From contig NZ_HG003686.1 in assembly GCF_000312365.2 (NCBI RefSeq), positions 820,538-884,537 of the forward strand: a stretch of 64,000 nt of DNA, read 5' to 3'. Both the position numbers and the translations under genes were made by a program. Positions 11,782 through 20,894 of this stretch are shown one piece after another. The stretch is from Anaerococcus provencensis (lineage in GTDB: Bacteria > Bacillota > Clostridia > Tissierellales > Peptoniphilaceae). Each line of letters begins with the position of its first letter. Position 1 is the stretch's first letter. Below the pieces are notes generated by a model. The model was not told where the DNA came from. It was given only the letters and a program-made list of their open reading frames with translations, and did no database searches.

Positions 11782-12060
11782 ATGGATACAAAGGAAGTTG
11801 AAAAGATTTATAATCTTTCCAATCTGAGCCTAGAAGGTAAGGATTTGGAGCTTATGACTGAAAAATTCAATCAGGTATTAGATTTTATTGAGGGAATTTT
11901 TGATGTGGATACTGAAGGTGTTCCTATGACAGAAAGTATTTATAATCACAAAGCAGTATTTAGAGAGGATGAGATTTTTGAAGAAATTTCAAGAGATGAA
12001 GCTCTTAAAAATGCTGGTGATAAAGAATTTGGATATTTTAGATTGGATTGGAAGTTATAG
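11782..12060 (+). CDS. gatC: Asp/Glu-tRNA amidotransferase subunit C
   Basis: A 92-residue small subunit of GatCAB, which converts misacylated Glu-tRNA(Gln), and possibly Asp-tRNA(Asn), to the amide form. The helical N-terminus and the family phrase FNQVLDFIEGIFDVDTEGV are visible. One base separates it from ligA, and its stop overlaps the likely gatA start. It bridges GatA and GatB structurally and has no catalytic residues. Confidence 0.93.
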   Translation: MDTKEVEKIYNLSNLSLEGKDLELMTEKFNQVLDFIEGIFDVDTEGVPMTESIYNHKAVFREDEIFEEISRDEALKNAGDKEFGYFRLDWKL

Positions 12061-13472
12061 TGGAAATGATGAATATAGAAAATTTAGTAAATAAGTTTAA
12101 ATCTGGTGAAATCTCAGTAAGCCAATATACAAAAGAAACTTTAGAAAAAATAAAAGAAAACAAATATAACGCATATATTTCTTATGATGAGGAAGATAGC
12201 ATAAAAAGAGCTGAGTATTTAGAAGAAAAACTAAAAAACGGTGAAGAACTTGGCAAGCTATTTGGTCTACCAATCACTATTAAAGATAATATTTCATATA
12301 AAAATATGAAAATGACCTGTGGATCAAAAATGCTTGAAGATTTCACACCAATATATAATGCCACAGTCATAGAAAATCTTTTGAAAGAAGATGCTATTAT
12401 AATAGCAAAAACTAATATGGATGAATTTGCTATGGGAGCAAGTTCAAAAACATCATATTTTGGTATAGTAAAAAATAATTTGGACACTGAAAGAATCCCA
12501 GGTGGATCTTCATCAGGATCAGCCGTATCCGTATCAAGTGATGATGTTCTAGTATCAGTTGGAACAGATACAGGTGGATCAGTTAGGGGTCCAGCATCAT
12601 ATACAAATATAATTGGTTACAAACCAACTTACTCTTTAATGAGTAGGTATGGTGTAGTCTCTATGTCAAATACTCTAGATCAAGTTTCATTGTTTGCAAA
12701 AAATATCGATGATTTAAGGACTTTGGCTAGTGTATCTTCATCTGCTGATAAACATGATATGACCTCTATACTAGAGCTATATGATTACCAAAAAGAAAGC
12801 TATGATTTTAAAGGCAAAAAAATTGGATATATCTCCACAGAGAGTCACTTATACAATGGTATTGATGATACAGTAAAAAATGACTACCATAATGCCCTAG
12901 ATAGACTCAAAAAACTTGGAGCAGAATTAATTGAAATAGAATTAAAATATGCTAAATTTGCCAATCCTGTTTACAATGTTGTAATGAGTTGTGAAGTTTC
13001 TTCCAATATGAGCAGATTTGATGGTGTGAGATTTGGCCATCAAACTAAAGATTATAAGGATGTAAATGAACTTTTTGTAAAATCAAGATCGGAAGGTTTG
13101 GGAGAAGAGGTCCAAAGAAGAATTGCCCTAGGTACTATGTATCTATCTGCCAACGATGGTCAAAAAATCTATAAAAAAGGTCTACAACTTAGAACATTGA
13201 TAAAAGAAGAACTTGAAGAGTATTTCAAAGAATTAGATTTGATTGTTACTCCAACAACAACTAATCTACCACCAAAAATCAGCGAAAATAACGATGATCC
13301 ACTAAGCGATTTCAGAGCTGATGGTTTTAACGTAATTGTAAACTTAGCTGGAATGTGTGGTATTTCCGTTCCAGTAAGAGATGGAATTTCAGGATCTATC
13401 CAATTCATAGGAGATAGATTTGATGATAATAGCATTATCAATGCTGCACAAGGATTTTTAGAGGAGGAATAA
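12060..13472 (+). CDS. gatA: Asp/Glu-tRNA amidotransferase subunit A
   Basis: A 470-residue amidase-signature enzyme that releases ammonia from glutamine. The Ser-cisSer-Lys triad is visible as TIKDN (Lys), GGSSSGSA and GGSVRGPAS. I prefer the GTG at 12060, which overlaps the gatC stop (TAGTG), because GGAAG lies 6 bases upstream. In-frame ATG at 12066 and TTG at 12048 are alternatives. It is coupled to gatC and gatB and makes the ammonia that tunnels to GatB. Confidence 0.94.
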   Translation: MEMMNIENLVNKFKSGEISVSQYTKETLEKIKENKYNAYISYDEEDSIKRAEYLEEKLKNGEELGKLFGLPITIKDNISYKNMKMTCGSKMLEDFTPIYNATVIENLLKEDAIIIAKTNMDEFAMGASSKTSYFGIVKNNLDTERIPGGSSSGSAVSVSSDDVLVSVGTDTGGSVRGPASYTNIIGYKPTYSLMSRYGVVSMSNTLDQVSLFAKNIDDLRTLASVSSSADKHDMTSILELYDYQKESYDFKGKKIGYISTESHLYNGIDDTVKNDYHNALDRLKKLGAELIEIELKYAKFANPVYNVVMSCEVSSNMSRFDGVRFGHQTKDYKDVNELFVKSRSEGLGEEVQRRIALGTMYLSANDGQKIYKKGLQLRTLIKEELEEYFKELDLIVTPTTTNLPPKISENNDDPLSDFRADGFNVIVNLAGMCGISVPVRDGISGSIQFIGDRFDDNSIINAAQGFLEEE

Positions 13473-14890
13473 TGACTACAAAAACAATAATAGGACTTGA
13501 AATCCACGTAGAATTATCTACAAAAACAAAAATGTTTTGCTCCTGTAAAAATGAATTTGGAGCAGTACCAAATACTCATGTATGCCCAGTATGTTTAGGT
13601 CATCCTGGTGCACTTCCTGTAGTAAATAAAAAGGCAGTTGAACTTGCTATTACCGCAGGTCTTGCTTTTAATTGCGATATAGCTAAAGATCAAAAAATGG
13701 ATAGAAAAAAATATTTCTACCCAGACTTAACAAAAGGATATCAAATCACACAATTTGACAAACCATTTGCGACTAATGGATATATAGAACTTAAAAATGG
13801 TAAAAAAATCGGTCTTATAGAAATTCATATGGAAGAAGATACTGGTAAGTCTAACCATGATGAGGAAAATAGAGCTCTTATGGACTATAACAGAGCAGGA
13901 GTTCCATTGATTGAAATAGTAACAAAACCTGACATAAATTCACCAGATGAGGCTCGTGAATTTGTAGAAACATTAGCATCAACTTTAAAATTTTTAGGGA
14001 TTTCTGATTGTATAATGGCTCAAGGTTCTATGCGTGTGGATGTCAATATAAATATGGTTGACGAAGAAACTGGTAATAAGACAGCTATCTCTGAAATCAA
14101 GAACATGAACTCTATAAAGGCTATAGAAAATGCCCTAGCATTTGAAGAAAAACGTCATAGGGGACTTTTAGCAATTGGAGAAAGTGGAATAAAAGAAACT
14201 AGACGTTGGGATGATGAAAAGCTTCAAACAATCCACATGCGTGATAAACTTCTTGAAAATGATTATAGATTTTCAGTAGATGGAGATATACCTGAAATAA
14301 AAATTGAAGACAGCTTCATTGAAAATTTAAAAAATAATCTACCAGAACTTCCAAACAAAAAAGAAAGAAGATACATTAAAGAATACTCTTTAAGTGAATA
14401 CGATGCTAACCTTTTAGCAAATGATAGAAACCTTGCTAATTTATTTGAAGAAACTAATAAAATAATAAAAGATCCAAAAATAGTAGCAAATTGGATACTT
14501 ACAGAATTATCTAGAAGACTTAACGAAAATGAAATATCAGCAGATCAAATGAACCTATCAATTGAAAACTTCGCTAAGCTAATTAACCTTGCTAAGGATA
14601 ATAAGGTAAACAATAATGTTGCTAAAAAACTTCTAAGAGAAATTTTCGAATCAAACGAGGACCCTGAAAAATTAGCTGAAGACAGAAATCTACTACAAAT
14701 TTCTGATAGTAATTTCTTAGAAGAAATTGTAGATGAAGTTTTAGCTGAAAATCCAGAATCTATTGAAGATATAAAAAATGGAAAAGATAGAGCCTTTGGT
14801 TTCTTAGTAGGCCAAGCTATGAAGAAAACTAAGGGTAAGGGAAATCCTGTCGAAATAAATGAATTGCTTAAAGAAAAAATAGGAGAATAG
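13472..14890 (+). CDS. gatB: Asp/Glu-tRNA amidotransferase subunit B
   Basis: A 472-residue kinase/amidotransferase that activates tRNA-bound Glu or Asp with ATP. The opening GLEIHVELSTKTKMFC, the zinc cysteines CSC and CPVC, and DRKKYFYPDLTKGYQ are diagnostic. The C-terminal YqeY-like tail that grips the tRNA ends in GKGNPVEINELL. It overlaps gatA by one base. The terminator hairpin starts inside its stop codon. Confidence 0.96.
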   Translation: MTTKTIIGLEIHVELSTKTKMFCSCKNEFGAVPNTHVCPVCLGHPGALPVVNKKAVELAITAGLAFNCDIAKDQKMDRKKYFYPDLTKGYQITQFDKPFATNGYIELKNGKKIGLIEIHMEEDTGKSNHDEENRALMDYNRAGVPLIEIVTKPDINSPDEAREFVETLASTLKFLGISDCIMAQGSMRVDVNINMVDEETGNKTAISEIKNMNSIKAIENALAFEEKRHRGLLAIGESGIKETRRWDDEKLQTIHMRDKLLENDYRFSVDGDIPEIKIEDSFIENLKNNLPELPNKKERRYIKEYSLSEYDANLLANDRNLANLFEETNKIIKDPKIVANWILTELSRRLNENEISADQMNLSIENFAKLINLAKDNKVNNNVAKKLLREIFESNEDPEKLAEDRNLLQISDSNFLEEIVDEVLAENPESIEDIKNGKDRAFGFLVGQAMKKTKGKGNPVEINELLKEKIGE

Positions 14891-14912
14891 GAGTGGGTTA
14901 CACTCCTTTTTT
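14889..14912 (+). terminator. Terminator ending the pcrA-gatB operon
   Basis: A 7-bp stem (AGGAGTG / CACTCCT) with loop GGTTA is followed by five to six T. It begins within the gatB stop codon and ends only 5 bases before the next gene's ATG, leaving almost no room for a separate promoter or ribosome site. Confidence 0.85.
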
Positions 14913-14917
14913 GGAAT

Positions 14918-16180
14918 ATGAAAACACTTATCAAAAATACATCAATCCTTGATATGCTTAGTCCCGATATTATAAAGGGAGATATTTATATTGAAGATGA
15001 CAAAATAATAGAAGTGGGATCTTTAGAAAAATTTAAAGCTGATAAAGTCATTGATGGTACAAATTTTCTAACCATGCCAGGCTTTGTCAACTGCCATACC
15101 CATGTTGCCATGAGTTATTTTAGAAATTATGGCAATGATACCGACTTGATGACTTGGCTAAATGATTATATATTTCCTGTTGAAGAGAAGTTAAATGATG
15201 AGATTGTATACAATGCATCGCTTTTATCTTTTGCTGAAATGATTAAATCTGGTACAACAAGTTTTGCTGATATGTACTTTTTTGAACAGGCAACTATAAA
15301 AGCTTTGGACAAAGGCAAATTGAGGGCGCAAATTTCAAGAGGTCTATCTTCTCCAGATCCTGGCGATTATAGAATTAATGAAAATATAAACTTGTATAAG
15401 AAATTTAATGGTAAGGATGGCAAAATAGATATTGCTCTTGGACCTCATGCCGTTTATACAACTGATAAAGAGTTTTTAAGAAAGATTGCTGCAACTTCAA
15501 AAGAATATAAAATGCCTATTCACATACACTTATCAGAAACTAAATTTGAAAATGACCAATGCATTAAAAAATATGGTCAAAGTCCAACAGAAGTATTTGA
15601 TGAATGTGGGATTTTCGATAATAGAACTATAGCAGCTCACGGAGTATATTTAAGTGATGATGATCTAAAAATCTTGAGCGAAAAAAATGTTTCTATTGTT
15701 CATAACCCTACAAGCAATCTAAAATTATCATCAGGTATACTAGATGTTAAGAGATTGATGGATGCTGGAATAAATGTATGTTTAGGAACTGATTCAGCAG
15801 CAAGTAATAACAAGCAATCAATGCTTAGAGAAATAGAAATGGCTGCTCTTTTAGCAAAATACCATTCTCCAGATGCTTTGAAAGCATTCGATATATTAAA
15901 GATGGCTACTGTTAATGGTGGAAAAGCCTTGGGACTTTTTGACCAAATAGCTAGTATAGAAAAAGGTAAGAAGGCTGATTTAATTTTGATTAATCTAGAT
16001 AATATTAATCACTTACCAAATAATGATATACTTAGCTCCGTTTGCTACTCAACTTATGAAGATGATATCAAATACGTATTTATTGATGGAGACTTAGTTT
16101 TAGATAATGGTAACCTGGTATATCTTGATGAGGGACATATAAAAGCAAAAGCAAATAGTCTATCTAAGGAATTAATATGA
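14918..16180 (+). CDS. mtaD: 5'-methylthioadenosine / S-adenosylhomocysteine deaminase
   Basis: A 420-residue amidohydrolase (EC 3.5.4.28/31 type) that deaminates SAH or methylthioadenosine in nucleoside salvage. Metal ligands are visible: His60 and His62 in NCHTHVAMS, the HIHLSE loop, AAHGVYL and GTDSAASNN. The motif set fits the MtaD group better than guanine or cytosine deaminases, but the substrate is inferred. It overlaps the next gene by 4 bases (ATGA). Its start codon is crowded against the gatB terminator and has only a weak GGAA in front. Confidence 0.88.
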   Translation: MKTLIKNTSILDMLSPDIIKGDIYIEDDKIIEVGSLEKFKADKVIDGTNFLTMPGFVNCHTHVAMSYFRNYGNDTDLMTWLNDYIFPVEEKLNDEIVYNASLLSFAEMIKSGTTSFADMYFFEQATIKALDKGKLRAQISRGLSSPDPGDYRINENINLYKKFNGKDGKIDIALGPHAVYTTDKEFLRKIAATSKEYKMPIHIHLSETKFENDQCIKKYGQSPTEVFDECGIFDNRTIAAHGVYLSDDDLKILSEKNVSIVHNPTSNLKLSSGILDVKRLMDAGINVCLGTDSAASNNKQSMLREIEMAALLAKYHSPDALKAFDILKMATVNGGKALGLFDQIASIEKGKKADLILINLDNINHLPNNDILSSVCYSTYEDDIKYVFIDGDLVLDNGNLVYLDEGHIKAKANSLSKELI

Positions 16181-17355
16181 TAGGCATAGATTTAGTTGAT
16201 ATAGTAAAGTTTTCGACAAAGAACAACATTCGAAAGATTTTCACTGAAAATGAAATTTCTCATGCAGAAAGTAAAGTTAATACAAACGAATCTTTAGCTG
16301 GCATATTTGCTGCAAAAGAAGCTGTTATTAAGGCATTTGGCTTTAATCTACACTATATCTTAAGAAAAAAAATTGAGATTATTTATGATAAATCTAAACC
16401 TTTTGCTTATATAAACGGACAAAAATCTATGGCGGATATCTCCATAAGCCATGATGGTTCATATGCCATCGGTGTATGTTCGACTAACATGCAAAGTATT
16501 TATTCAATAAATCAAGAAGTTAAGAATATTTTGCCAAATAGAGAATCTGATAGTCATAAAGGAACATATGGTAGAATTGGATTATTAGGTGGAAGTCCTG
16601 GTATGGCAGGGTCTATCTACATGGCTAGCCTTGCTGCCTTAAGATCTGGTGCAGGTTTAACTTATATTTTTTCCCCAGAATCTATTGCAGACATTCTTGC
16701 AATAAAATCCAATGAACAGATAATAAAACAAATAGGCTGCTATAGTTTTTGCTACGATGAGAATATTAAAAGTCAAATATTATCAGCTTGTGAGAATTTG
16801 GATGTTTTAGCCATTGGCCCTGGTATTGGGCAGGGCAAAGATTTACAAATATTAATTGATGAAATCATCAAAAATACCGAGATGAAATTTGTTATTGATG
16901 CTGATGGTATCAATGCCATTAGCAAAGATTTAAATATATTAAACGCAAACAGGGAAATGATACTAACACCACATCTGGGAGAATTTGCCAGACTAAGTAA
17001 ACTTTCGGTTGATGAAATAAAAAAAGATAAAATAAATCTAGCTAAAAATTTTGCAAAAACTTATAATGTAGTTTTGGTACTAAAAAGTAACCAAACAATT
17101 ATAACAGATGGTGATAAACTATACATAAATAAAATTGGTAATCCTGGTATGGCAACAGCTGGTAGTGGAGATGTCTTGACAGGAATAATATCTTCACTTT
17201 TTAAAAGACTAGATGCCTATGAGGCAGCAGTTTTGGGAGTCTATATCCATTCTTTAGCTGGAGATTTAGCTTCTGAAGATCTTGGAGAAGAATCTATTAT
17301 TGCAAGCGATATTATAAATTATTTACCTGATGCATTTAAATTATTAAGGAATTAG
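16177..17355 (+). CDS. Fusion of holo-ACP synthase (AcpS) and NAD(P)H-hydrate dehydratase (NnrD)
   Basis: A 392-residue two-domain enzyme. Residues 1 to about 105 are AcpS, which moves phosphopantetheine from CoA to acyl carrier protein: MIGIDLVDI with metal-binding Asp5/Asp8, and FAAKEAVIKAFG with Glu48. Residues from about 115 are NnrD, the ADP/ATP-dependent dehydratase that repairs hydrated NAD(P)H: GTYGRIGLLGGSPGMAGS, TPHLGEFARL, and GMATAGSGDVLTG with Asp332. The NnrE epimerase half usual in Nnr is absent. It lies between mtaD and alr, as the separate genes do in other Firmicutes. Both domains look intact and the joint is continuous. Confidence 0.92.
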   Translation: MIGIDLVDIVKFSTKNNIRKIFTENEISHAESKVNTNESLAGIFAAKEAVIKAFGFNLHYILRKKIEIIYDKSKPFAYINGQKSMADISISHDGSYAIGVCSTNMQSIYSINQEVKNILPNRESDSHKGTYGRIGLLGGSPGMAGSIYMASLAALRSGAGLTYIFSPESIADILAIKSNEQIIKQIGCYSFCYDENIKSQILSACENLDVLAIGPGIGQGKDLQILIDEIIKNTEMKFVIDADGINAISKDLNILNANREMILTPHLGEFARLSKLSVDEIKKDKINLAKNFAKTYNVVLVLKSNQTIITDGDKLYINKIGNPGMATAGSGDVLTGIISSLFKRLDAYEAAVLGVYIHSLAGDLASEDLGEESIIASDIINYLPDAFKLLRN

Positions 17356-17356
17356 T

Positions 17357-18469
17357 ATGGAATCATATCTTAATGTAAATTTAGATTACATTGATAGAAA
17401 TATAGAAAATATAAGAGCATTAAAACCCAACAAACTATTTTGTGCAGTACTCAAAGCTAATGCATATGGTCTAGGACTTGTTCCTATAGCTCAATCAATT
17501 GAAGACAAGGTTGACTATTTTGCAGTGGCAAGATTGGAAGAGGCAATTTGCCTTAGAAAGAGTGGTATAAAAAAACCAATTATGCTTTTAGGTTATATAG
17601 CCTACAATGAGGTTGATGAATGCATAAAATATGATGTAGACATCCCAATATACGACCTTTCATATGCTAAAAAGATTAATGATAATATAAATAATAAAGT
17701 GAATGTACATATATCTATTGATAGTGGCCACGGGAGATTGGGTTTTAGAGAAAATCAGATTGACGATATTTTAGCTTTGAAAAATCTACACAACTTAAAT
17801 ATTATAGGCATTTTTAGCCATTATTCGACAGCTGATGAAATAGATCTTACATTTACTAAATTACAAAATGAAAGATTTGAAAGGATCTTAACAAATACCA
17901 GTAAATATTTTGATTTTAAGTACATACATATAGAAAATAGTGCTGGAGCTTTAAAGATTAAAAGCCAAAGTAATATGATGAGAGTAGGGTTGGCTTTATA
18001 TGGCTTATATCCATCTATCGAAATGCAAAATAATGTTAAACTATATCAGTCATTTGAATTCAAAACACATATTTCATTTGTAAAGAATATAGAAAAAGGA
18101 ATGCCAATTTCATATGGTCGTACATATATAACAGAAAAAAATATGCAAATTGCTACAATTCCTATAGGATATGCTGATGGTTTTTTGAGAGCTTTTTCCA
18201 ATGTAGGGGAAGTTCTAATCAAGGGAAAGCTTTGCAGAGTACTAGGTAGAGTATGTATGGACCAAATAATGGTTGATGTAACAGATCTTGACGTAAGTAT
18301 TGATGATGAGGTTATAGTATATTCTGATATCTATGAAGAAGCTAATAAAATTAATACCATAAGCTATGAATTAATGACAGACATAGGCATGAGAATTCCA
18401 CGTGTCTACATAAAAAACGGTAAAGTAATAGATATGATTAATTATTTAGGAGAAATCTATGAAAATTAA
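17357..18469 (+). CDS. alr: Alanine racemase
   Basis: A 370-residue PLP enzyme that makes D-alanine for peptidoglycan. The PLP lysine Lys33 is in VLKANAYGLG. The C-terminal catalytic tyrosine is in SYGRTY. GRVCMDQIMVDV is the family's C-domain motif. One base separates it from the AcpS-NnrD gene, and it overlaps mazF by 11 bases. The substrate path fits the cell-wall genes nearby (murC, glmU, murT-gatD). Confidence 0.95.
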   Translation: MESYLNVNLDYIDRNIENIRALKPNKLFCAVLKANAYGLGLVPIAQSIEDKVDYFAVARLEEAICLRKSGIKKPIMLLGYIAYNEVDECIKYDVDIPIYDLSYAKKINDNINNKVNVHISIDSGHGRLGFRENQIDDILALKNLHNLNIIGIFSHYSTADEIDLTFTKLQNERFERILTNTSKYFDFKYIHIENSAGALKIKSQSNMMRVGLALYGLYPSIEMQNNVKLYQSFEFKTHISFVKNIEKGMPISYGRTYITEKNMQIATIPIGYADGFLRAFSNVGEVLIKGKLCRVLGRVCMDQIMVDVTDLDVSIDDEVIVYSDIYEEANKINTISYELMTDIGMRIPRVYIKNGKVIDMINYLGEIYEN

Positions 18470-18812
18470 AAGAGGAGATTTATTCTATGCAGATTTATCT
18501 CCCGTGGTTGGCAGCGAGCAGGGGGGAGTAAGACCTGTAATTGTCGTACAAAATGATGTCGGCAATAAATATTCGCCAACTATTATAGTGGCTCCAATAA
18601 CTAGTCAACTAAATAAAGCTAAACTTCCCACTCATGTGAAGATTAAGGGCAACGAATTTGGCTTGCCCAAAAATAGTGTAGCACTTCTTGAACAATTAAG
18701 AACAATAGATAAGAGAAGATTACGTGAAAAAATAGGTTCATTTGATAACAATGTCATGGTAAAGATTAATGAAGCCATGGCTGTATCCTTAGATCTTACA
18801 AGCGATTATTAA
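18459..18812 (+). CDS. mazF: MazF/NdoA (EndoA) family endoribonuclease toxin
   Basis: A 117-residue PemK/MazF-fold RNase. It opens with KIKRGDLFYADLSPVVGSEQ, followed by GGVRPVIVVQND, the AP-I-T segment and a conserved C-terminal pattern like B. subtilis NdoA. It normally cuts mRNA at short motifs. AGGAG precedes the ATG, which lies inside the end of alr. The antitoxin gene that usually sits between alr and mazF is missing, and no other antitoxin-like frame is nearby. The basic arginines expected for RNA cleavage are present, so it is probably active. Confidence 0.92.
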   Translation: MKIKRGDLFYADLSPVVGSEQGGVRPVIVVQNDVGNKYSPTIIVAPITSQLNKAKLPTHVKIKGNEFGLPKNSVALLEQLRTIDKRRLREKIGSFDNNVMVKINEAMAVSLDLTSDY

Positions 18813-18860
18813 AAAGAGGTGCTGTTGCAAATATGTAAATGCAACAACACCTTTATTTTT
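18811..18860. terminator. Bidirectional terminator between mazF and murC
   Basis: A 13-position stem with one C/A mismatch (AGGTG-C-TGTTGCA with TGCAACA-A-CACCT) has A-runs before it and T-runs after it. It serves the convergent mazF and murC ends and overlaps the murC stop. Confidence 0.9.
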
Positions 18861-20262
18861 ATGCGCCAATTTTTACTTGATCATCTACAATCATGTGAGC
18901 TAGTACATCTGGGTTACCACAGCCTGTAGTAATTACTAAGTCTTTATCAGAAACTATATCGTATATATAATCTCTTGCTTTTTCAAAAGTTCCAATATAT
19001 TTAGCGTTAATACCTTTTTTTACCAAGGCATCAACTACATCTTTTGAATGGATTGATGGGTCGAACTTTTCTCTTGCCGCGTATATATCCGTTATTATAA
19101 CTTCATCACAAGCATCAAAACAATTTAAGAAATCATTGAACAATGTCTTGGTTCTACTATAAGTATGTGGTTGCCAAACGCAAACGAGTCTACCCTCTGT
19201 ATGTTCTTTTAAGGCTTCTAAAGTTACTTCTATCTCTGATGGGTGGTGACCATAATCAGTCATAATAGTTGCCTCATTAAAGTGTCCTATTATTTCCATT
19301 CTTCTTTTTAGTCCAGAATATTCTTTGATATTTTCTTTTATAGTTTCTAGATCTATACCATTTTCAAATGTTGCAATAATAGCAGCCATAGCATTATTTA
19401 TATTATGTCTACCGATTACTCCAAGTTCAAAATGTTCAACCATGCCGTTTTTCATTTTTAAGTCAAAGTTAGGTCTACCAATTTCATCAAATTTAATATT
19501 ATGTGCTACATAGTCTGCACCATAATTTTCTTGAGCATAGGTTATAAGCTCACCTTTAACAGAATCAATTATTAATCTATTGTTAGGCTCATTTAAATTT
19601 AGGATTGTTTTGGAATTTTCGTCTTGATTTTGCAAATAACATTTAAAAGTATCAACTATATCCTCTAAATTTTTATAATAGTCTAGATGATCTTCGTCGA
19701 TATTTAGGACTATGACAGTTTGTGGGTAATAATATCTAATATTGCCCTTGTATTCACAAGCTTCTGTTACTAGATATTTTTGCTCACCAACGTGAACATT
19801 ACCCTTCATTTCTTCAAGTTCCCCACCAAGTAGGATCGTAGCATCTTCTTTAGAATTTAGTAGGATTTTTGAAATCATACTAGTTGCTGTGGATTTGCCA
19901 TGAGAACCTGAAACAGCTATTGAATTTTCGTAGTTTCTCATCAAAGCACCTAGAAAAACTCCTCTACTAACAACTGGAACATCTAGTTTTCTAGCAGCAA
20001 TAATTTCTTCATTATCATCTAAAATAGCATCAGTATAAACGACTAAATCTGGATTTTTGATGTTATCCTTACTTTGGCCTATAAAAATCTCTGCGCCCTC
20101 ATCTTTTAGATGTTTAGTAATTTCTGTAAGTGACCTGTCAGAACCAGACACTTCATATCCTTTATTTAACAACAAAGAAGCGATACCGCTCATCGAAATA
20201 CCGCCTATTCCAATAAAATGAACCTTTTTAAAATCATGTTCATTTAAATTAAATTCAAACAT
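18859..20262 (-). CDS. murC: UDP-N-acetylmuramate--L-alanine ligase
   Basis: A 467-residue ligase that adds the first amino acid of the peptidoglycan stem. The N-terminal HFIGIGGISMSG binds UDP, the ATP loop is GSHGKST, and DYGHHPSE and WQPHTYSRT are MurC signatures. The ribosome site TTAGGAGA is 5-6 bases from the ATG. It is a single minus-strand gene between plus-strand operons, with its own promoter and a shared terminator. Confidence 0.96.
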   Translation of the reverse strand: MFEFNLNEHDFKKVHFIGIGGISMSGIASLLLNKGYEVSGSDRSLTEITKHLKDEGAEIFIGQSKDNIKNPDLVVYTDAILDDNEEIIAARKLDVPVVSRGVFLGALMRNYENSIAVSGSHGKSTATSMISKILLNSKEDATILLGGELEEMKGNVHVGEQKYLVTEACEYKGNIRYYYPQTVIVLNIDEDHLDYYKNLEDIVDTFKCYLQNQDENSKTILNLNEPNNRLIIDSVKGELITYAQENYGADYVAHNIKFDEIGRPNFDLKMKNGMVEHFELGVIGRHNINNAMAAIIATFENGIDLETIKENIKEYSGLKRRMEIIGHFNEATIMTDYGHHPSEIEVTLEALKEHTEGRLVCVWQPHTYSRTKTLFNDFLNCFDACDEVIITDIYAAREKFDPSIHSKDVVDALVKKGINAKYIGTFEKARDYIYDIVSDKDLVITTGCGNPDVLAHMIVDDQVKIGA

Positions 20263-20303
20263 TATATCTCCTAATTAGTTTATCTTTTGGGTTTATATCA
20301 TAT

Positions 20304-20332
20304 ATCATATGCTTTTTTAATTTACTTGTAAA
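20304..20332 (-). promoter_or_regulatory. Promoter of murC
   Basis: On the minus strand TTTACA (20327-20332) and TATGAT (20304-20309) are 17 bases apart; each matches consensus at five of six positions. Confidence 0.6.
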
Positions 20333-20383
20333 GTACTTTGACCTGTGTTAACATAAAATTAGAAAATTATGACGGAGGATTAA

Positions 20384-20827
20384 ATGAAGTATGTAATTGG
20401 AAATGATCATGGTGGTCTTGATCTAGTTGATGTAGTAAAAGAAACATTAGAGTCGCTTGGACATGAAGTTATTCACGTGGGAACTACTGAGAATGAAAGT
20501 GTTGATTATCCAGATTTTGCAAACCTTGCCTGTCAAAAAGTTCTAGAAAAAGAAGCTGATTTTGCTATATTAATCTGTGGAACTGGTATAGGAATGAGTA
20601 TATCAGCTAACAAAATTTGTGGAATAAGAGCAGCAGCAGTATCTGAATGCTATTCAGCAAGGATGAGCAGGGCCCACAACAATGCAAACTGTCTATGCAT
20701 AGGCGCAAGGGTTATTGGTAGTGAAACAGCAAAAATGATAGTAGAGGAATTTGCTAAAACAGATTTTGAAGGTGGGCGTCACCAAAAAAGGGTTGACAAA
20801 ATAATTAATTTAGAATCTAATAAATAA
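20384..20827 (+). CDS. rpiB: Ribose-5-phosphate isomerase B
   Basis: A 147-residue RpiB/LacAB-family sugar-phosphate isomerase linking ribose-5-P and ribulose-5-P. It opens with GNDHGG. The catalytic cysteine Cys65 is in ILICGTGIGMS, and RMSRAHNNANCLCIGARV follows. Upstream GGAGG gives a good start. It lies beside deoD and near prs, a cluster around ribose phosphate and nucleosides. A LacA/LacB role is unlikely because no tagatose genes are present. Confidence 0.93.
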   Translation: MKYVIGNDHGGLDLVDVVKETLESLGHEVIHVGTTENESVDYPDFANLACQKVLEKEADFAILICGTGIGMSISANKICGIRAAAVSECYSARMSRAHNNANCLCIGARVIGSETAKMIVEEFAKTDFEGGRHQKRVDKIINLESNK

Positions 20828-20894
20828 GTTAGATTTAAAAAATCATCCAAAAATGATATCATATAATTAATGAAGTTTATAAAAGGAGAGTTAA

